The notes: generated by a model from the letters alone, not told the origin. A DNA stretch of 64,000 nucleotides from Sinorhizobium sojae CCBAU 05684 (GCF_002288525.1 NZ_CP023067.1:3079001-3143000); one strand, 5' to 3'; counted from the stretch's first letter, positions 40,282-49,554 are shown. Numbers and translations: made by a program.

Positions 40282-40353
40282 CAAGGGCGATCCGCAGCAA
40301 TGCGGACCGCGACGGGACTGTCGGCGGCGCCGTTGCCGGGCGCCGCGATTCGC

Positions 40354-41721
40354 TTAACTGGTGTGATAGGCAGCTTCGCCATGAGAGGAGAGGTCGAGAC
40401 CTTCGCGTTCCGCTTCGACCGTCACGCGCAGGCCGACGATCGCATCGACCACCTTGTAGAGGATGGCGGAAACGATGCCGCACCAGACGATCGTGATGAC
40501 GACGGCGGTAAGCTGGGTCATGAACTGGCCGCCCATGGAAACGCCGTCGGCATAGCCGATGCCGCCGAGCGCCGAGGAGGCGAAGATGCCGGTTGCCAGT
40601 GCGCCGAAGAACCCGCCGACGCCGTGCACGCCGAAGACGTCGGCCGTATCGTCATAGCCGAACTTGTTCTTGATGACCGAGACGAAGAAATAGCAGAGCG
40701 GCGAGACGGCGAGGCCCATGATGATTGCGCCCATCGGCCCGGCGATGCCGGCGGCCGGGGTGACGGCGACGAGACCGGCGATCATGCCGGAAGCGGCGCC
40801 GAGCATGGAAGCCTTGCCACGGGTCAGGGTTTCGACGACGCACCAGGACAGGACTGCCGCAGCGGTCGCGAGGAAGGTATTGACCGTCGCAAGCACTGCA
40901 CCGCCGGATGCCTCGAGGTTGGAGCCAGCATTGAAGCCGAACCAGCCGAACCACAGCATGGCCGCACCGACAAGGGTCAGCGTCATGGAGTGCGGTGCCA
41001 TCATGTCACGGCCGTAGCCCGTGCGCTTGCCGACCATGATCGCGCCGACGAGCCCGGCGACGCCGGCATTGATGTGCACGACGGTGCCGCCGGCAAAGTC
41101 AAGCGCGCCCATGCCGAACAGGAGACCGTTGGCATCCCAGACCATGTGTGCGATCGGGAAGTAGACGAAGGTCGCCCAGAGGACGGAGAAGAGAACCGCC
41201 GCCGAAAACTTGATGCGCTCGGCAAAGGCGCCGACGATGAGCGCCGGAGTAAGGGCGGCGAAGGTCATCTGAAACAGCATGAAGATGTATTCGGGGATGA
41301 CGACGCCGTCGCTGAAGGTGGCAGCCGTGCTGTCGACCGTCACGCCGGCCAGGAAAAGCTTGGCAAAACCGCCGAAATAGGCGCTCTCCGAACCGCCAAA
41401 GGCGAAGGAATAGCCGTAGATCACCCAGACGATCATCATCGTGGCGCCGACGACGGTGCACTGCATCAGCACGGAGAGCATGTTCTTGGCGCGCACGAGG
41501 CCGCCATAGAAGAGCGCCAGGCCCGGGATCAGCATGAAGAGAACCAGCAGCGTCGAGACGAACATGAACGTCGTGTCGGCCTTGTCCGGAACCGGTGCTG
41601 CTGCAGCGGCCTCGGCGGCGGCGGGAGCCGCTTCCTGGGCGAAGGCAACGACCGGCGCGAGCAAGGCGGCAGCGATTGCGCCCACGCGTCGAAGAGAGGT
41701 GGAAAGATTGAAAGACGACAT
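40354..41721 (-). CDS. amtB: ammonium transporter
   Basis: Amt/Rh-family inner-membrane ammonium channel. The 455-residue product starts with a signal-like helix and an Ala-rich stretch (residues 1-45), then about 11 membrane helices. The pore histidines appear in GGTVVHINAG and DVFGVHGVGGFFG; TMTLVGAAMLWFGWFGFNAGS is another signature segment (quoted in part). It lies 27 bases after glnK, the usual glnK-amtB operon in which GlnK plugs AmtB when nitrogen is plentiful. Confidence 0.97.
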   Translation of the reverse strand: MSSFNLSTSLRRVGAIAAALLAPVVAFAQEAAPAAAEAAAAAPVPDKADTTFMFVSTLLVLFMLIPGLALFYGGLVRAKNMLSVLMQCTVVGATMMIVWVIYGYSFAFGGSESAYFGGFAKLFLAGVTVDSTAATFSDGVVIPEYIFMLFQMTFAALTPALIVGAFAERIKFSAAVLFSVLWATFVYFPIAHMVWDANGLLFGMGALDFAGGTVVHINAGVAGLVGAIMVGKRTGYGRDMMAPHSMTLTLVGAAMLWFGWFGFNAGSNLEASGGAVLATVNTFLATAAAVLSWCVVETLTRGKASMLGAASGMIAGLVAVTPAAGIAGPMGAIIMGLAVSPLCYFFVSVIKNKFGYDDTADVFGVHGVGGFFGALATGIFASSALGGIGYADGVSMGGQFMTQLTAVVITIVWCGIVSAILYKVVDAIVGLRVTVEAEREGLDLSSHGEAAYHTS

Positions 41722-41748
41722 CGAATAATGCTCCCTGATCGGCGTGGC

Positions 41749-42087
41749 TTACAACGCTTCTGAGTCGGTTTCGCCGGTACGGATGCGCACGGCGTGGTCA
41801 ATCGAATAGACGAAGATCTTGCCGTCGCCGATCTGACCCGTCTTGGCAGCCGAGGCGATCGCGTCCACGGCCTTGTCGACAATCTCCGACGGAACGGCGA
41901 TCTCGACCTTCAGCTTCGGCAGGAAGCTCACTGCATATTCTGTTCCGCGGTAAATTTCGGTATGCCCCTTCTGGCGGCCGTAACCCTTCACTTCGGTTAC
42001 GGTCAAACCCTGGATGCCAACGGCAGTGAGGGCTTCGCGAACCTCATCGAGCTTGAACGGCTTGATAATGGCCATCACAATTTTCAT
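41749..42087 (-). CDS. glnK: nitrogen regulatory protein PII (GlnK)
   Basis: A 112-residue PII signal protein sensing 2-oxoglutarate and ATP/ADP and gating AmtB. It starts MKIVMAIIKPFKLDEVREAL; the T-loop has the uridylylated Tyr51 in EIYRGTEYAVSFLPK, and the C-terminal signature GDGKIFVYSIDHAVRIRTGE is complete. The amtB linkage marks it as GlnK rather than GlnB. A sigma-54-type promoter lies about 90 bases upstream. Confidence 0.97.
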   Translation of the reverse strand: MKIVMAIIKPFKLDEVREALTAVGIQGLTVTEVKGYGRQKGHTEIYRGTEYAVSFLPKLKVEIAVPSEIVDKAVDAIASAAKTGQIGDGKIFVYSIDHAVRIRTGETDSEAL

Positions 42088-42174
42088 CGGTTTCCCATCC
42101 TTGTCTGCCTCCGGCCGGAGGCCGTCTCTTCTTGCTGCTTAAGCGCTGAAGCGCCGGGCAATCGAGAAGCTACA

Positions 42175-42190
42175 TTCAAGGGGCGTGCCA
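42175..42190 (-). promoter_or_regulatory. sigma-54 promoter for glnK-amtB
   Basis: On the minus strand TGGCACG-CCCC-TTGAA fits the -24/-12 consensus TGGCACG-N4-TTGCW with one mismatch at -12. It predicts a transcript start near 42163 and a leader of about 75 bases. AT-rich DNA lies upstream, but I saw no clear pair of NtrC sites. Confidence 0.75.
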
Positions 42191-42326
42191 GATTCGAAAG
42201 CGAAGGGTCAATAGGCGGAAAAGACACGAAAAAACCGCATTTCGGGCGACTTCGGCCACACATTGCTAAAAAATACGCCAGTCAATTAGATTAAAAAATG
42301 GGCAGATTTTCGAAATTGCACATTAT

Positions 42327-43241
42327 TCACTCATTTGCCTTTTTACGAATCAATCCCTCCTGCGCCACCGAGGCGATCAATACACCCGAGCGATCGAACA
42401 GGCTGCCGCGGGTCATGCCGCGCGCGCCATGCGCACTCGGGCTGTCCTGGGCATAGAGCAGCCAGTCATCCATCCTGGAGGGGCGGTGGAACCACATGGC
42501 ATGGTCGAGGCTTGCAACCTGCAGCGTGCGGTCGAACACGGAGGTGCCGTGGGCATAGAGCGAGGTGTCGAGGAGCGTCATGTCGGATAGATAGGCAAGG
42601 ACCGCCGCCTGCAGATGGCGCTCATCCGGCACGGCGCCGACCGCCTTCACCCACACGCTCTGCGTCGGAAGCGCCCCATCCTGCAACGGCCCTTCCCTCG
42701 GGGGCCTCTGGCGCGAAAAATAGCGCTCCAGCGATACGGGCCGGATTTCGATCGGCCGCGGCCGCTCCCAGTAGCGACGGATCGCCTCGGGCGCATGAAC
42801 GAGGTATTTCTCCTTCAGCTCCTTTTCACCCGGCAAGTCTTCCGGCATCGGCACGTCCGGCATCTTGAACTGATGCTCGAAACCGTCCTCGTCGTACTGG
42901 AAGGAGGCCGACATGGAAAAAATCGCCCTTCCGTGCTGGATCGCCACCACGCGCCGAGTCGCAAAGCTGGACCCGTCGCGGATGCGGTCGACCTCGTAGA
43001 TGATCGGAACGGCAGGATCGCCGGGCCGCATGAAATAGGCATGCAGGGAATGGACATAACGTCCCCTGTCGACGGTGCGTTGGGCGGCAACCAGCGCCTG
43101 GCCGATCACCTGACCACCGAAAACGCGCTGCCAGCCGACTTGGGGGCTCCGGCCGCGAAACAGATTCTCCTCGAGCTTCTCAAGATCGAGGGTCGCCAGC
43201 AGCGCATCCATGGGGGTAGCGGTCTCGGTCAGGCGCGACAT
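42327..43241 (-). CDS. tesB: acyl-CoA thioesterase II
   Basis: Double-hotdog thioesterase that hydrolyses medium- and long-chain acyl-CoAs. The 304-residue product shows ENLFRGRSPQVGWQRVFGGQVIGQAL (family N-terminal block, quoted in part as GRSPQVGWQRVFGGQ), LHAYFMRPGD, the catalytic aspartate in YLSDMTLLDTS, and LDHAMWFHRP. I chose the ATG at 43241 (MSRLTETATPM), which has CGGAG before it; starts at 43211 (294 residues) and 43307 are possible. It is divergent from the UbiH-family gene. Confidence 0.94.
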   Translation of the reverse strand: MSRLTETATPMDALLATLDLEKLEENLFRGRSPQVGWQRVFGGQVIGQALVAAQRTVDRGRYVHSLHAYFMRPGDPAVPIIYEVDRIRDGSSFATRRVVAIQHGRAIFSMSASFQYDEDGFEHQFKMPDVPMPEDLPGEKELKEKYLVHAPEAIRRYWERPRPIEIRPVSLERYFSRQRPPREGPLQDGALPTQSVWVKAVGAVPDERHLQAAVLAYLSDMTLLDTSLYAHGTSVFDRTLQVASLDHAMWFHRPSRMDDWLLYAQDSPSAHGARGMTRGSLFDRSGVLIASVAQEGLIRKKANE

Positions 43242-43326
43242 TTCGGCGATCTCCGATGGTAGGAACAGCGATTGCATTGATCTATATAGGCGAGAGATGA
43301 TGCTCAAGTGCGATGGGGGTGACGGG

Positions 43327-44541
43327 ATGATCGACGTATTGATTGCCGGAGGCGGCTATGTCGGCTTGTCGCTTGCCGTATCGTTGAAAAAGGCCGCACC
43401 CCATCTGGACGTCCTCGTCGTCGACGGCGCGCCGGAAGACGCCTGGAAAAAGGACGAGCGCGCTTCCGCGGTCGCCCTTGCCGCCGAGCGGATGCTCGAT
43501 GTTCTGGGCGTCTGGAGCACGATCGCGCCCGAGGCCGAGCCGATCCTGAAGATGGTGATTACCGATTCGAAGGCGGCCGATCCGGTGCGCCCCATCTTTC
43601 TGACCTTCGAGGGCGACGGCGGAGAAGGACGGCCCTTCGCCCATATGGTGCCGAACACGACCCTGGTCGGCGCACTGCGCGACGCCTGCGCGGACCTCGG
43701 CATACCGATCCGGCAATCGAGGATGGTGGAGAGCTTCAAGACGGGCGATCACGCGGTCGTAGTGACGCTCGGCGGCGGCGAGGTACTGGAGTCGCGCCTT
43801 CTGGTTGCCTGTGACGGCGTCCGCTCAAAGCTCCGGGAAGCGGCCGGCATCAAAATCGTCGAGTTCGACTACGGGCAGTCGGGCATTGTCACCACCGTCG
43901 AGCATGAGCGCCCGCATAACGGCACCGCAGAGGAGCATTTTCTGCCGGCCGGTCCCTTCGCAACCCTACCGCTCAAGAACAACCGATCATCGCTCGTCTG
44001 GACCGAGCGCACGTTCGATGCCGAACGCCTGGTTAAGGGCGACGATTTCCTGTTCGAGGCGGAGTTGGAGCGGCGATTCGGCCACAAGCTCGGCCACCTC
44101 AAGGTGGTCGGCGGCCGCCGGGCCTTTCCGCTCGGACTGACGCTCGCCCGCGAATTCGTCGCACCGCGCTTTGCACTGGCGGGCGACGCCGCCCATGGCA
44201 TTCATCCAATCTCCGGTCAGGGGCTCAATCTCGGCTTCAAGGACGTGGCGGCGCTTGCCGAAACGATCGTCGAGGCCGACCGCCTCGGGCTGGACATCGG
44301 CTCGCTCGCCGTCCTGGAGCGCTACCAGACCTGGCGGCGCTTCGACACCTTCCGCATGGGGGTCACGACGGACGTGCTGAACCGGCTGTTCTCCAACGAC
44401 ATCACCCCGGTGAGGATTGCCCGCGATGTCGGCCTTGGCCTGGTCGATCGACTGCCGCCGCTCAAGAATTTCTTCATCCGTCAGGCCGCCGGCACCGCCG
44501 GCCGCAGCGACCCGCGCCTGCTCGCCGGCGAGCCGATCTAA
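43327..44541 (+). CDS. UbiH/UbiF/COQ6-family FAD hydroxylase
   Basis: Flavin monooxygenase that hydroxylates the ubiquinone ring; in alphaproteobacteria one or two such enzymes (UbiL and relatives) do all the steps. The 404-residue product has the FAD dinucleotide site LIAGGGYVGLSLAVSL, the VACDGVRSKLRE motif, and the second FAD motif GDAAHGIHPISGQGLNLG. I chose the ATG at 43327 for the family N-terminus, with a GGGTGACGGG stretch before it. Which ring position it modifies cannot be told. Confidence 0.92.
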   Translation: MIDVLIAGGGYVGLSLAVSLKKAAPHLDVLVVDGAPEDAWKKDERASAVALAAERMLDVLGVWSTIAPEAEPILKMVITDSKAADPVRPIFLTFEGDGGEGRPFAHMVPNTTLVGALRDACADLGIPIRQSRMVESFKTGDHAVVVTLGGGEVLESRLLVACDGVRSKLREAAGIKIVEFDYGQSGIVTTVEHERPHNGTAEEHFLPAGPFATLPLKNNRSSLVWTERTFDAERLVKGDDFLFEAELERRFGHKLGHLKVVGGRRAFPLGLTLAREFVAPRFALAGDAAHGIHPISGQGLNLGFKDVAALAETIVEADRLGLDIGSLAVLERYQTWRRFDTFRMGVTTDVLNRLFSNDITPVRIARDVGLGLVDRLPPLKNFFIRQAAGTAGRSDPRLLAGEPI

Positions 44542-44570
44542 GAGAATTGCATTTGCATCACCTGGAGTCG

Positions 44571-44650
44571 CGACGGTCCGCCCCCCCTGCCCCTCCCCGT
44601 GCGGCAGGGGTGAGCGGCAAACTGCACCCGAAGATGGAACAATGCCGACT
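44571..44650. repeat. GC-rich intergenic hairpin repeat
   Basis: CCCCCTGCCCCTCCCC-gtgcgg-CAGGGGTGAG lies between the convergent UbiH-family and Trm112 genes and resembles the C-rich/G-rich repeats at 27342 and 32827. Pairing is imperfect. Confidence 0.4.
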
Positions 44651-44661
44651 GCAGACGAGCC

Positions 44662-44850
44662 TCAACCTTCGATCTTGCGCGCCTCGGAGACCAGCATGAT
44701 CGGCACGCCGTCGCGGATAGGATAGGCGAGACGCGCCTTTTCCGAAACCAGTTCATTGGCTTCCGCGTCGTAGCTGAGGCGCCCTTTCGTCAGCGGGCAG
44801 ACAAGCAGCTCGAGCAGTTTCGGGTCGACCTTGCTGGCGTTGATGTCCAT
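44662..44850 (-). CDS. Trm112/YcaR-family protein
   Basis: A 62-residue Trm112-like small protein, in eukaryotes the activator of several methyltransferases and of uncertain role in bacteria. Typical marks are [17 protein letters not shown] and [18 protein letters not shown]. Only one of the usual zinc-binding cysteines (in VCP) remains, as in many bacterial members. It follows the LON-domain gene by 9 bases, a neighbourhood common in rhizobia. Confidence 0.92.
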   Translation of the reverse strand: MDINASKVDPKLLELLVCPLTKGRLSYDAEANELVSEKARLAYPIRDGVPIMLVSEARKIEG

Positions 44851-44859
44851 GGTTGCGTA

Positions 44860-45540
44860 TCACTGCAGAAAGTTGTCCGGATCGCCGAAGTTGCGGGCAA
44901 GCACGATTTCGGTAATGGCAATCAGCGTCTCGGCGCGCGTCTTCAGGTCGGGAGCCTCCAACAGCGCCTGCTTTTCCGCCGGCCCGTAGGGGGACATCAT
45001 CGCCATGGAATTCACCAGCGTCCGGTTGCTCGCCCGCTCGACGCTTTCCCAGTCCGCTTCCAGCTTGTTGGCGTCGAGATAGGCACGGAAGGCGGCGAGA
45101 AGCGCCTCGCGGTCGACGAGCCCTTCGTCGTCCCGGCCTTCGAGATCGGTGCCGAAGGGGCCGATGCGGAAGCGGCGATAGCCGCGGGCACCGGCGGCTT
45201 CGGCAAATAGGCGAAAGCGACAGACGCCGGTGAGCGAGGTGATGTAGCGACCGTCGCCGGTTTCCGCGAACGAGGTGATGCGGCCGATACAGCCGACCTG
45301 GCAAAGGGCCGGCACGGGACCCGGCGCGATATCGCTGCGCCCTTCGGAGAAGGAGGGCTGGACGATGCCGATCAGCCGGTCGCCGGCGAGAGCATCGTCA
45401 AACATGGCGATGTAGCGCGGTTCGAAGATGTTGAGCGGAAGTTGTGCACCGGGAAGCAGGAGCGCACCCGTCAGCGGAAATACCGGGAGAATCTCCGGCA
45501 AGTCCTGCGGACCGAGATAGCGCGCATTTCCGACATGCAT
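44860..45540 (-). CDS. LON substrate-binding (N-terminal) domain protein
   Basis: A 226-residue protein with only the N-terminal domain of Lon protease and no ATPase or peptidase. Signatures: LPEILPVFPLTGALLLPGAQ, LNIFEPRYIAMFDDAL, QVGCIGRITSF. Stand-alone versions are widespread in proteobacteria, with unknown role. It is followed closely by Trm112 and preceded, 168 bases away, by the chaperedoxin gene. Confidence 0.93.
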   Translation of the reverse strand: MHVGNARYLGPQDLPEILPVFPLTGALLLPGAQLPLNIFEPRYIAMFDDALAGDRLIGIVQPSFSEGRSDIAPGPVPALCQVGCIGRITSFAETGDGRYITSLTGVCRFRLFAEAAGARGYRRFRIGPFGTDLEGRDDEGLVDREALLAAFRAYLDANKLEADWESVERASNRTLVNSMAMMSPYGPAEKQALLEAPDLKTRAETLIAITEIVLARNFGDPDNFLQ

Positions 45541-45708
45541 CCTTCAGACCCTGCGGTAACTGCCCTTCCGCGCTTCCTCACGATCGACGCGGCCCCACGC
45601 CCAACAAAATGGTGCGTCCCTCGAAAATCTCAAGGGAAAAGCGGGACCCGGATGCGCAAAAATCAGCTGCTGCATGTCTCCTTGGACCGGCCGCCACTCG
45701 ACCCGGCT

Positions 45709-46680
45709 TTAGGAAAAGAGCAGCGCCGAGAGCTTGCGCCTGGCCGCGATCGTCGCCGGATCCTTCGGCCCCCAGACCTCGAAGAAGGACAGGAGCTCGC
45801 GCCGGGCGGCGTCGTCCTCGAAGCTGCGATCCCGCTTCATGATCAACAGAAGGTGGTCGGCGGCCGCAGCTCTGTCGCCCTCCACGTTGCGGATCTTGGC
45901 GAGCTTCAGCCTTGCCGCGTGATCGTCCGGTTCAAGGGCGAGCTGATGCTCCAGCGCCACCGGGTCGCCGAGCTTGCGCGCCTCCTCGATCTGATCCAGC
46001 TTTTTCGACACGGCGCTGATGGCTGCGGCCTTGGCGAGCTCTTCCGGCAACTGCGAAAGCGCCTGACGCGCTTCGGCAAGCTGCCCAAGCGCAATCATGC
46101 ATTCGATCATGCCGGCGATCGCCTCCGGGTTTTCCGGTTCTGCCTGCAGCACGGCGCCGTAGAGGCCGGCGGCGTTCTGCGCATCGCCGGCATCGACGAG
46201 CGTCTTGGCCTCCGCAAGCAGGGCTTCCACTTCGGCCTTGGCGTCGTCCACGGCCGGGCCGGCGATTCGATCGATAAATTGCTTGATCTGGCTCTCCGGC
46301 ACGGCGCCCATGAAACCGTCGACCGGTCGGCCGCCGACGAAGGCGATGACCGCCGGGATCGACTGGATGCCGAGCTGGCCGGCAATCGAGGGATGGTCGT
46401 CGATGTTCATCTTGGCGAGCTTCACCCGGCCGGCTGCTTCCTTGACCACCTTTTCGATCACCGGGGTCAGTTGCTTGCAGGGACCGCACCAGGGCGCCCA
46501 GAAATCGACCAGGACCGGCTGTTGGCGCGACGCCTCGAGAACGTCGCGGGCGAAGGTGGCGGTCGTCGTCTCCGTGATGAGGTCGCCCGCGCCGCTCGGC
46601 GCCGGCTGGCCACCGAACGACGCCGAAGCCGTCATCTGGTTGCCGAAACTTCCTGCAAAGGGATTGTCGCTACCGCCCAT
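45709..46680 (-). CDS. thioredoxin-TPR chaperedoxin (CnoX/YbbN family)
   Basis: A 323-residue fusion of a thioredoxin domain (residues about 30-135) and C-terminal TPR-like helices, as in CnoX, which holds unfolding proteins during oxidative stress. The redox motif WAPWCGPCKQL keeps both cysteines, unlike E. coli CnoX (SxxC), so this protein may also reduce disulfides, as in alphaproteobacterial relatives. I chose the ATG at 46680 because AAGGAGAG precedes it. It lies 57 bases after the prolyl-tRNA deacylase-like gene. Confidence 0.92.
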   Translation of the reverse strand: MGGSDNPFAGSFGNQMTASASFGGQPAPSGAGDLITETTTATFARDVLEASRQQPVLVDFWAPWCGPCKQLTPVIEKVVKEAAGRVKLAKMNIDDHPSIAGQLGIQSIPAVIAFVGGRPVDGFMGAVPESQIKQFIDRIAGPAVDDAKAEVEALLAEAKTLVDAGDAQNAAGLYGAVLQAEPENPEAIAGMIECMIALGQLAEARQALSQLPEELAKAAAISAVSKKLDQIEEARKLGDPVALEHQLALEPDDHAARLKLAKIRNVEGDRAAAADHLLLIMKRDRSFEDDAARRELLSFFEVWGPKDPATIAARRKLSALLFS

Positions 46681-46737
46681 TCTTCTCTCCTTGCGGGCTT
46701 CGCCCGACCTCATGCTGTCCGCGCCAAAGATCGTATG

Positions 46738-47247
46738 TCAGGCCGTCACTTTCAAGACAAGCGGTTCGTGGCCGGTCGCCTCCATGAAGCGCAGCATGTC
46801 CTTCGACGCGATCGAAGTCGTCTGGTCGTTCGAGAGCGGATGGCAGTTGATCACATCGTACTCCATCAGCGCCTCGTCCAGAATGACCCTCACCTTTCCT
46901 TGCGTGTCGTTGATCGCACCAAACGCGGTTACCGCTCCGGGGATCACGCCCAGATATTCCATCAGCTTCTCCGGCTTACCGAAGGAGACCTTGCTTGCTG
47001 CGCCGATGGTCTGATGAATGGTCTTCAGGTCCACCGTCGCATTCTCCTCGACGGTCAGAAGGAAATAATTGTCCTTTTTGTCCTTCAGGAACAGGTTTTT
47101 TGTATGTCCCCCCGGAATTTCGTCGCGCAGCGCCACGGATTCGGCAACGGTGAAGACCGGCGCGTGCCGTTTGGTCGCGTGCTTGATTCCAAGTTCGTCG
47201 AGAAAGCGGAACAGGTCTTCCGCACTCTTCGGCTGTGCCTCGCTCAT
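46738..47247 (-). CDS. YbaK/ProX-type aminoacyl-tRNA deacylase
   Basis: A 169-residue stand-alone editing domain of the YbaK/ProRS-associated family (PrdX/ProXp-ala), which removes mischarged alanine from tRNA-Pro. It shows RHAPVFTVAES, the conserved lysine in GGHTKNLFLKDKK, and VIPGAVTAFGAINDTQG. The start at 47247 (MSEAQPKSAEDL) follows a weak GAAAAC. Readings to 47547 are in frame but lack sense. Confidence 0.92.
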   Translation of the reverse strand: MSEAQPKSAEDLFRFLDELGIKHATKRHAPVFTVAESVALRDEIPGGHTKNLFLKDKKDNYFLLTVEENATVDLKTIHQTIGAASKVSFGKPEKLMEYLGVIPGAVTAFGAINDTQGKVRVILDEALMEYDVINCHPLSNDQTTSIASKDMLRFMEATGHEPLVLKVTA

Positions 47248-47477
47248 GTTTTCGATCCCTTTCGACGTCGCGTTTTCCCCTTCCTTACGGAGAAGGCTCG
47301 CCCTCCGCAATCTTGGGCGCGGCGGATTCCATGCGCCGGAGCGCCATGCGGGCGGCTGTTGGGCGCATCTTTTCGAGAGTCCACAGGGGCGCGTCCCATG
47401 GTGCGGGACAGGAAGTGCGGCGCTCCCCGCCTTTCGTCGCGCGCCAAAAAAATCTTCGCATCGGCGCCATTTCCCTG

Positions 47478-47506
47478 TTGCATTTGAAAAAGGCTTAGTC
47501 CATATA
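47478..47506 (+). promoter_or_regulatory. sigma-70 promoter of tRNA-Gly
   Basis: TTGCAT, a 17-base spacer and CATATA stand about 70 bases upstream of the tRNA. The match is moderate but the spacing is ideal and no other gene could use it in this direction. Confidence 0.45.
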
Positions 47507-47574
47507 CCGCCCGTCGCCGCCAGACGGGGCGGCAACCCACGGTCCACTGACTACCCCGGGCCTGGGTCTGATGA

Positions 47575-47649
47575 GCGGGTGTAGCTCAGGGGTAGAGCAC
47601 AACCTTGCCAAGGTTGGGGTCGAGGGTTCGAATCCCTTCGCCCGCTCCA
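47575..47649 (+). tRNA. tRNA-Gly(GCC)
   Basis: A complete 75-base cloverleaf, with the acceptor stem GCGGGTG / CGCCCGC, the D-arm GTAGCTCAGGGGTAGAGC, the anticodon loop CTTGCCAA with anticodon GCC, the T-arm with GGTTCGAATCC, and an encoded CCA end. It reads GGC and GGT glycine codons. It stands alone, with its own promoter. Confidence 0.98.
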
Positions 47650-48028
47650 GTTTTCCTTAAGATATCAACACTTTGTCGACGATCGCCGCAAGGCGGATTC
47701 GCAATTTTGGTTCCATGTCGCCACGCGTATGGGAAGGAAACAGCCTGCTGAATTAACCCACTTGCCTGAGAAGCGCCTCCGCAAGCACGTGCATGCTGGC
47801 GCGAGGCGCTTTCTCGCTTATGCCAATCGATTGTTCTGCCTACGTTGTTCCAGAAGCTCATGCGCTATCAGGCGTAGCGTCTCGTTCCAAAGCACTTCAA
47901 TAGCGCTCTTATTCAGCCGTTCGATCGCGCGTGCCGACACCGAGCCCGCTTGCCCCAAACAGGGGCGCTTCGCTTTTGCGGCGACTGCCAGGCAAACTTC
48001 GTTCCACCGAGCGTTGGCACTCCCGCCT
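47650..48028. other. gap after tRNA-Gly, no convincing gene
   Basis: This 379-base gap has no well-supported gene. A leftward frame at 47818-48120 (100 codons) overlaps the 3' end of the GSCFA gene and has a plausible-looking tail (ERLNKSAIEVLWNETLRL), but no start site or family match. Lower GC than its neighbours by eye. Confidence 0.4.
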
Positions 48029-49147
48029 TTAGCGAGACTTAGCCGCCCTCTTGCGCCCGACAAGACGCTTGACGATCCCGCCGAACCTCGAGGCAAATCT
48101 TGCCTGTGAAAAAAGCGCATGGTCGTCCAGAGTATTGGCCGACTGCAGTCGGGCGTCCTTCAGCATCTTCTCGGCCTGCTCGATCGTGAGGTCGGTGTTG
48201 CAAAAGGTCGCCTGAAACAGATTCATGACCGCAGGCACGATCATGTTCTGCAAGTGCCTGCCATCTTCGACGAAACGGTTCGGAAACGCCTCGTTCACGA
48301 TCTCGTAGGCGGGGAAATAATAAAGGCGGCCCGCCCATTCATCGCCGCGCTCGCGGACCGTCTCGTCGACGGCGGCCCGGATAATCGCCTTGGATGCCGA
48401 GTTGGCCGTCAGGCAGGCGATCGGCCGGAATGTCGCAATGAGCGGAATTGGCGATACGGTGACGACGATCTTCGCCTGAGGCACGTGTTTGCCGATCAGG
48501 GTGACGATCTCCTGGATGCAGGCCTTGGTCTCGTCAAAAGTGCAAACACGGAACTTATGCCGGCTCGGATCGTAGTGCTTCATCGGAACGGCCCGCCAGA
48601 AAACGCCACCGGTCAACTCGTCGTACCAGATTTCCGAGAGGCCGAACGTCAGAATGAAGACGTCCGTATTCAGGAACACATCGCGGGTGCGCGTCCGGAT
48701 CTCTTCCGTCAGGTCGAATTCTTCGGCCTTGTAGCCGTGCCAGAGGTTCGTCGGCGGCGCTATGCCTTCGAGCGCCCAGCGAAACTGCTGGGTGATCGAG
48801 TGGACGTTGACCAGCCCCTCGCCCATCGACGAAATATAGATGTCTCGGTCGCGGTTCTTGGATACATCGAAACCCAGCTTCGCAAGGTGCTTGCTAATGT
48901 TCTCGGCAAAGCACGAACCGAAGGCGGTAACGTTCGTCGTGGGAGAGATGAACGGCTTGTCCGGCGTCCAGCCCTTCAACAGGAATCGCGACGCGAAGTC
49001 GTCCTTCACGTGATCGGAGCCGTATGGATTGAAGTTGCTGGCACTGCCCCGGAAAAAGGATGACCCCATCTTCTTGGGAACTTCTCCCGCCGGAACAACG
49101 GAGATCGTCTCCTGGATACCTAAATGGTCTATCGCCTTGATTGACAT
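48029..49147 (-). CDS. GSCFA-domain protein
   Basis: A 372-residue protein of the GSCFA family (SGNH-hydrolase-like fold), named for the motif seen here as TAFGSCFAENISKHL near residue 75. Other conserved stretches are FILTFGLSEIWYD and VVTVSPIPLIATF, with the Asn-bearing SMGEGLVNVHSITQQF. Members are thought to be carbohydrate-active enzymes such as polysaccharide acylation or deacylation proteins, but the substrate here is unknown. I chose the ATG at 49147 since AAGGGGC precedes it. It sits alone between two non-coding gaps after tRNA-Gly, which suggests acquisition. Confidence 0.88.
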   Translation of the reverse strand: MSIKAIDHLGIQETISVVPAGEVPKKMGSSFFRGSASNFNPYGSDHVKDDFASRFLLKGWTPDKPFISPTTNVTAFGSCFAENISKHLAKLGFDVSKNRDRDIYISSMGEGLVNVHSITQQFRWALEGIAPPTNLWHGYKAEEFDLTEEIRTRTRDVFLNTDVFILTFGLSEIWYDELTGGVFWRAVPMKHYDPSRHKFRVCTFDETKACIQEIVTLIGKHVPQAKIVVTVSPIPLIATFRPIACLTANSASKAIIRAAVDETVRERGDEWAGRLYYFPAYEIVNEAFPNRFVEDGRHLQNMIVPAVMNLFQATFCNTDLTIEQAEKMLKDARLQSANTLDDHALFSQARFASRFGGIVKRLVGRKRAAKSR

Positions 49148-49554
49148 GATGCCCCTTGCCACTTGCCCGCGCGTGGAAGTTATTAGAGTGGGCTTTGTGA
49201 GGCAAGCCATTGCGCAAGAGCGTCAACGAGCCGAATTGCACGCTGCCCGATCGCATGAAATGGAAAATGGCGGGTCTAGGCGGCAGCGACAGTTTACTCT
49301 AGCTACGGCCACGGACACGGCGCCCATAATCGGATGGTTGCAGGGCGAACGCGCGCAATAGAAACGGCGCCTTGAGCTTTGAGGAGGAGCTGTTCCCGCG
49401 CGGCCGACAAACTCAGAGGCAATCTGGAGTTTTCGGAATATGGCCCACCCGGAGAGATAGGGACCAGAACGTACCTAAGACATGGGTGACAACCTCGCGC
49501 CGAACGGATTGTCGATGGTCTGCAGGCGCTTCTGTCACGACTTCCCGCGTGTAT
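49148..49554. other. gap upstream of GSCFA gene, no convincing gene
   Basis: This 407-base convergent-looking gap has no supported reading frame on either strand. The promoter for the GSCFA gene must lie at its left end. The remainder may be decayed sequence. Confidence 0.4.

Noticed and set aside
47818..48120. 100-codon leftward frame after tRNA-Gly
   Set aside because: Overlaps the GSCFA gene's 3' end, no ribosome binding site and no family match; too weak to call.
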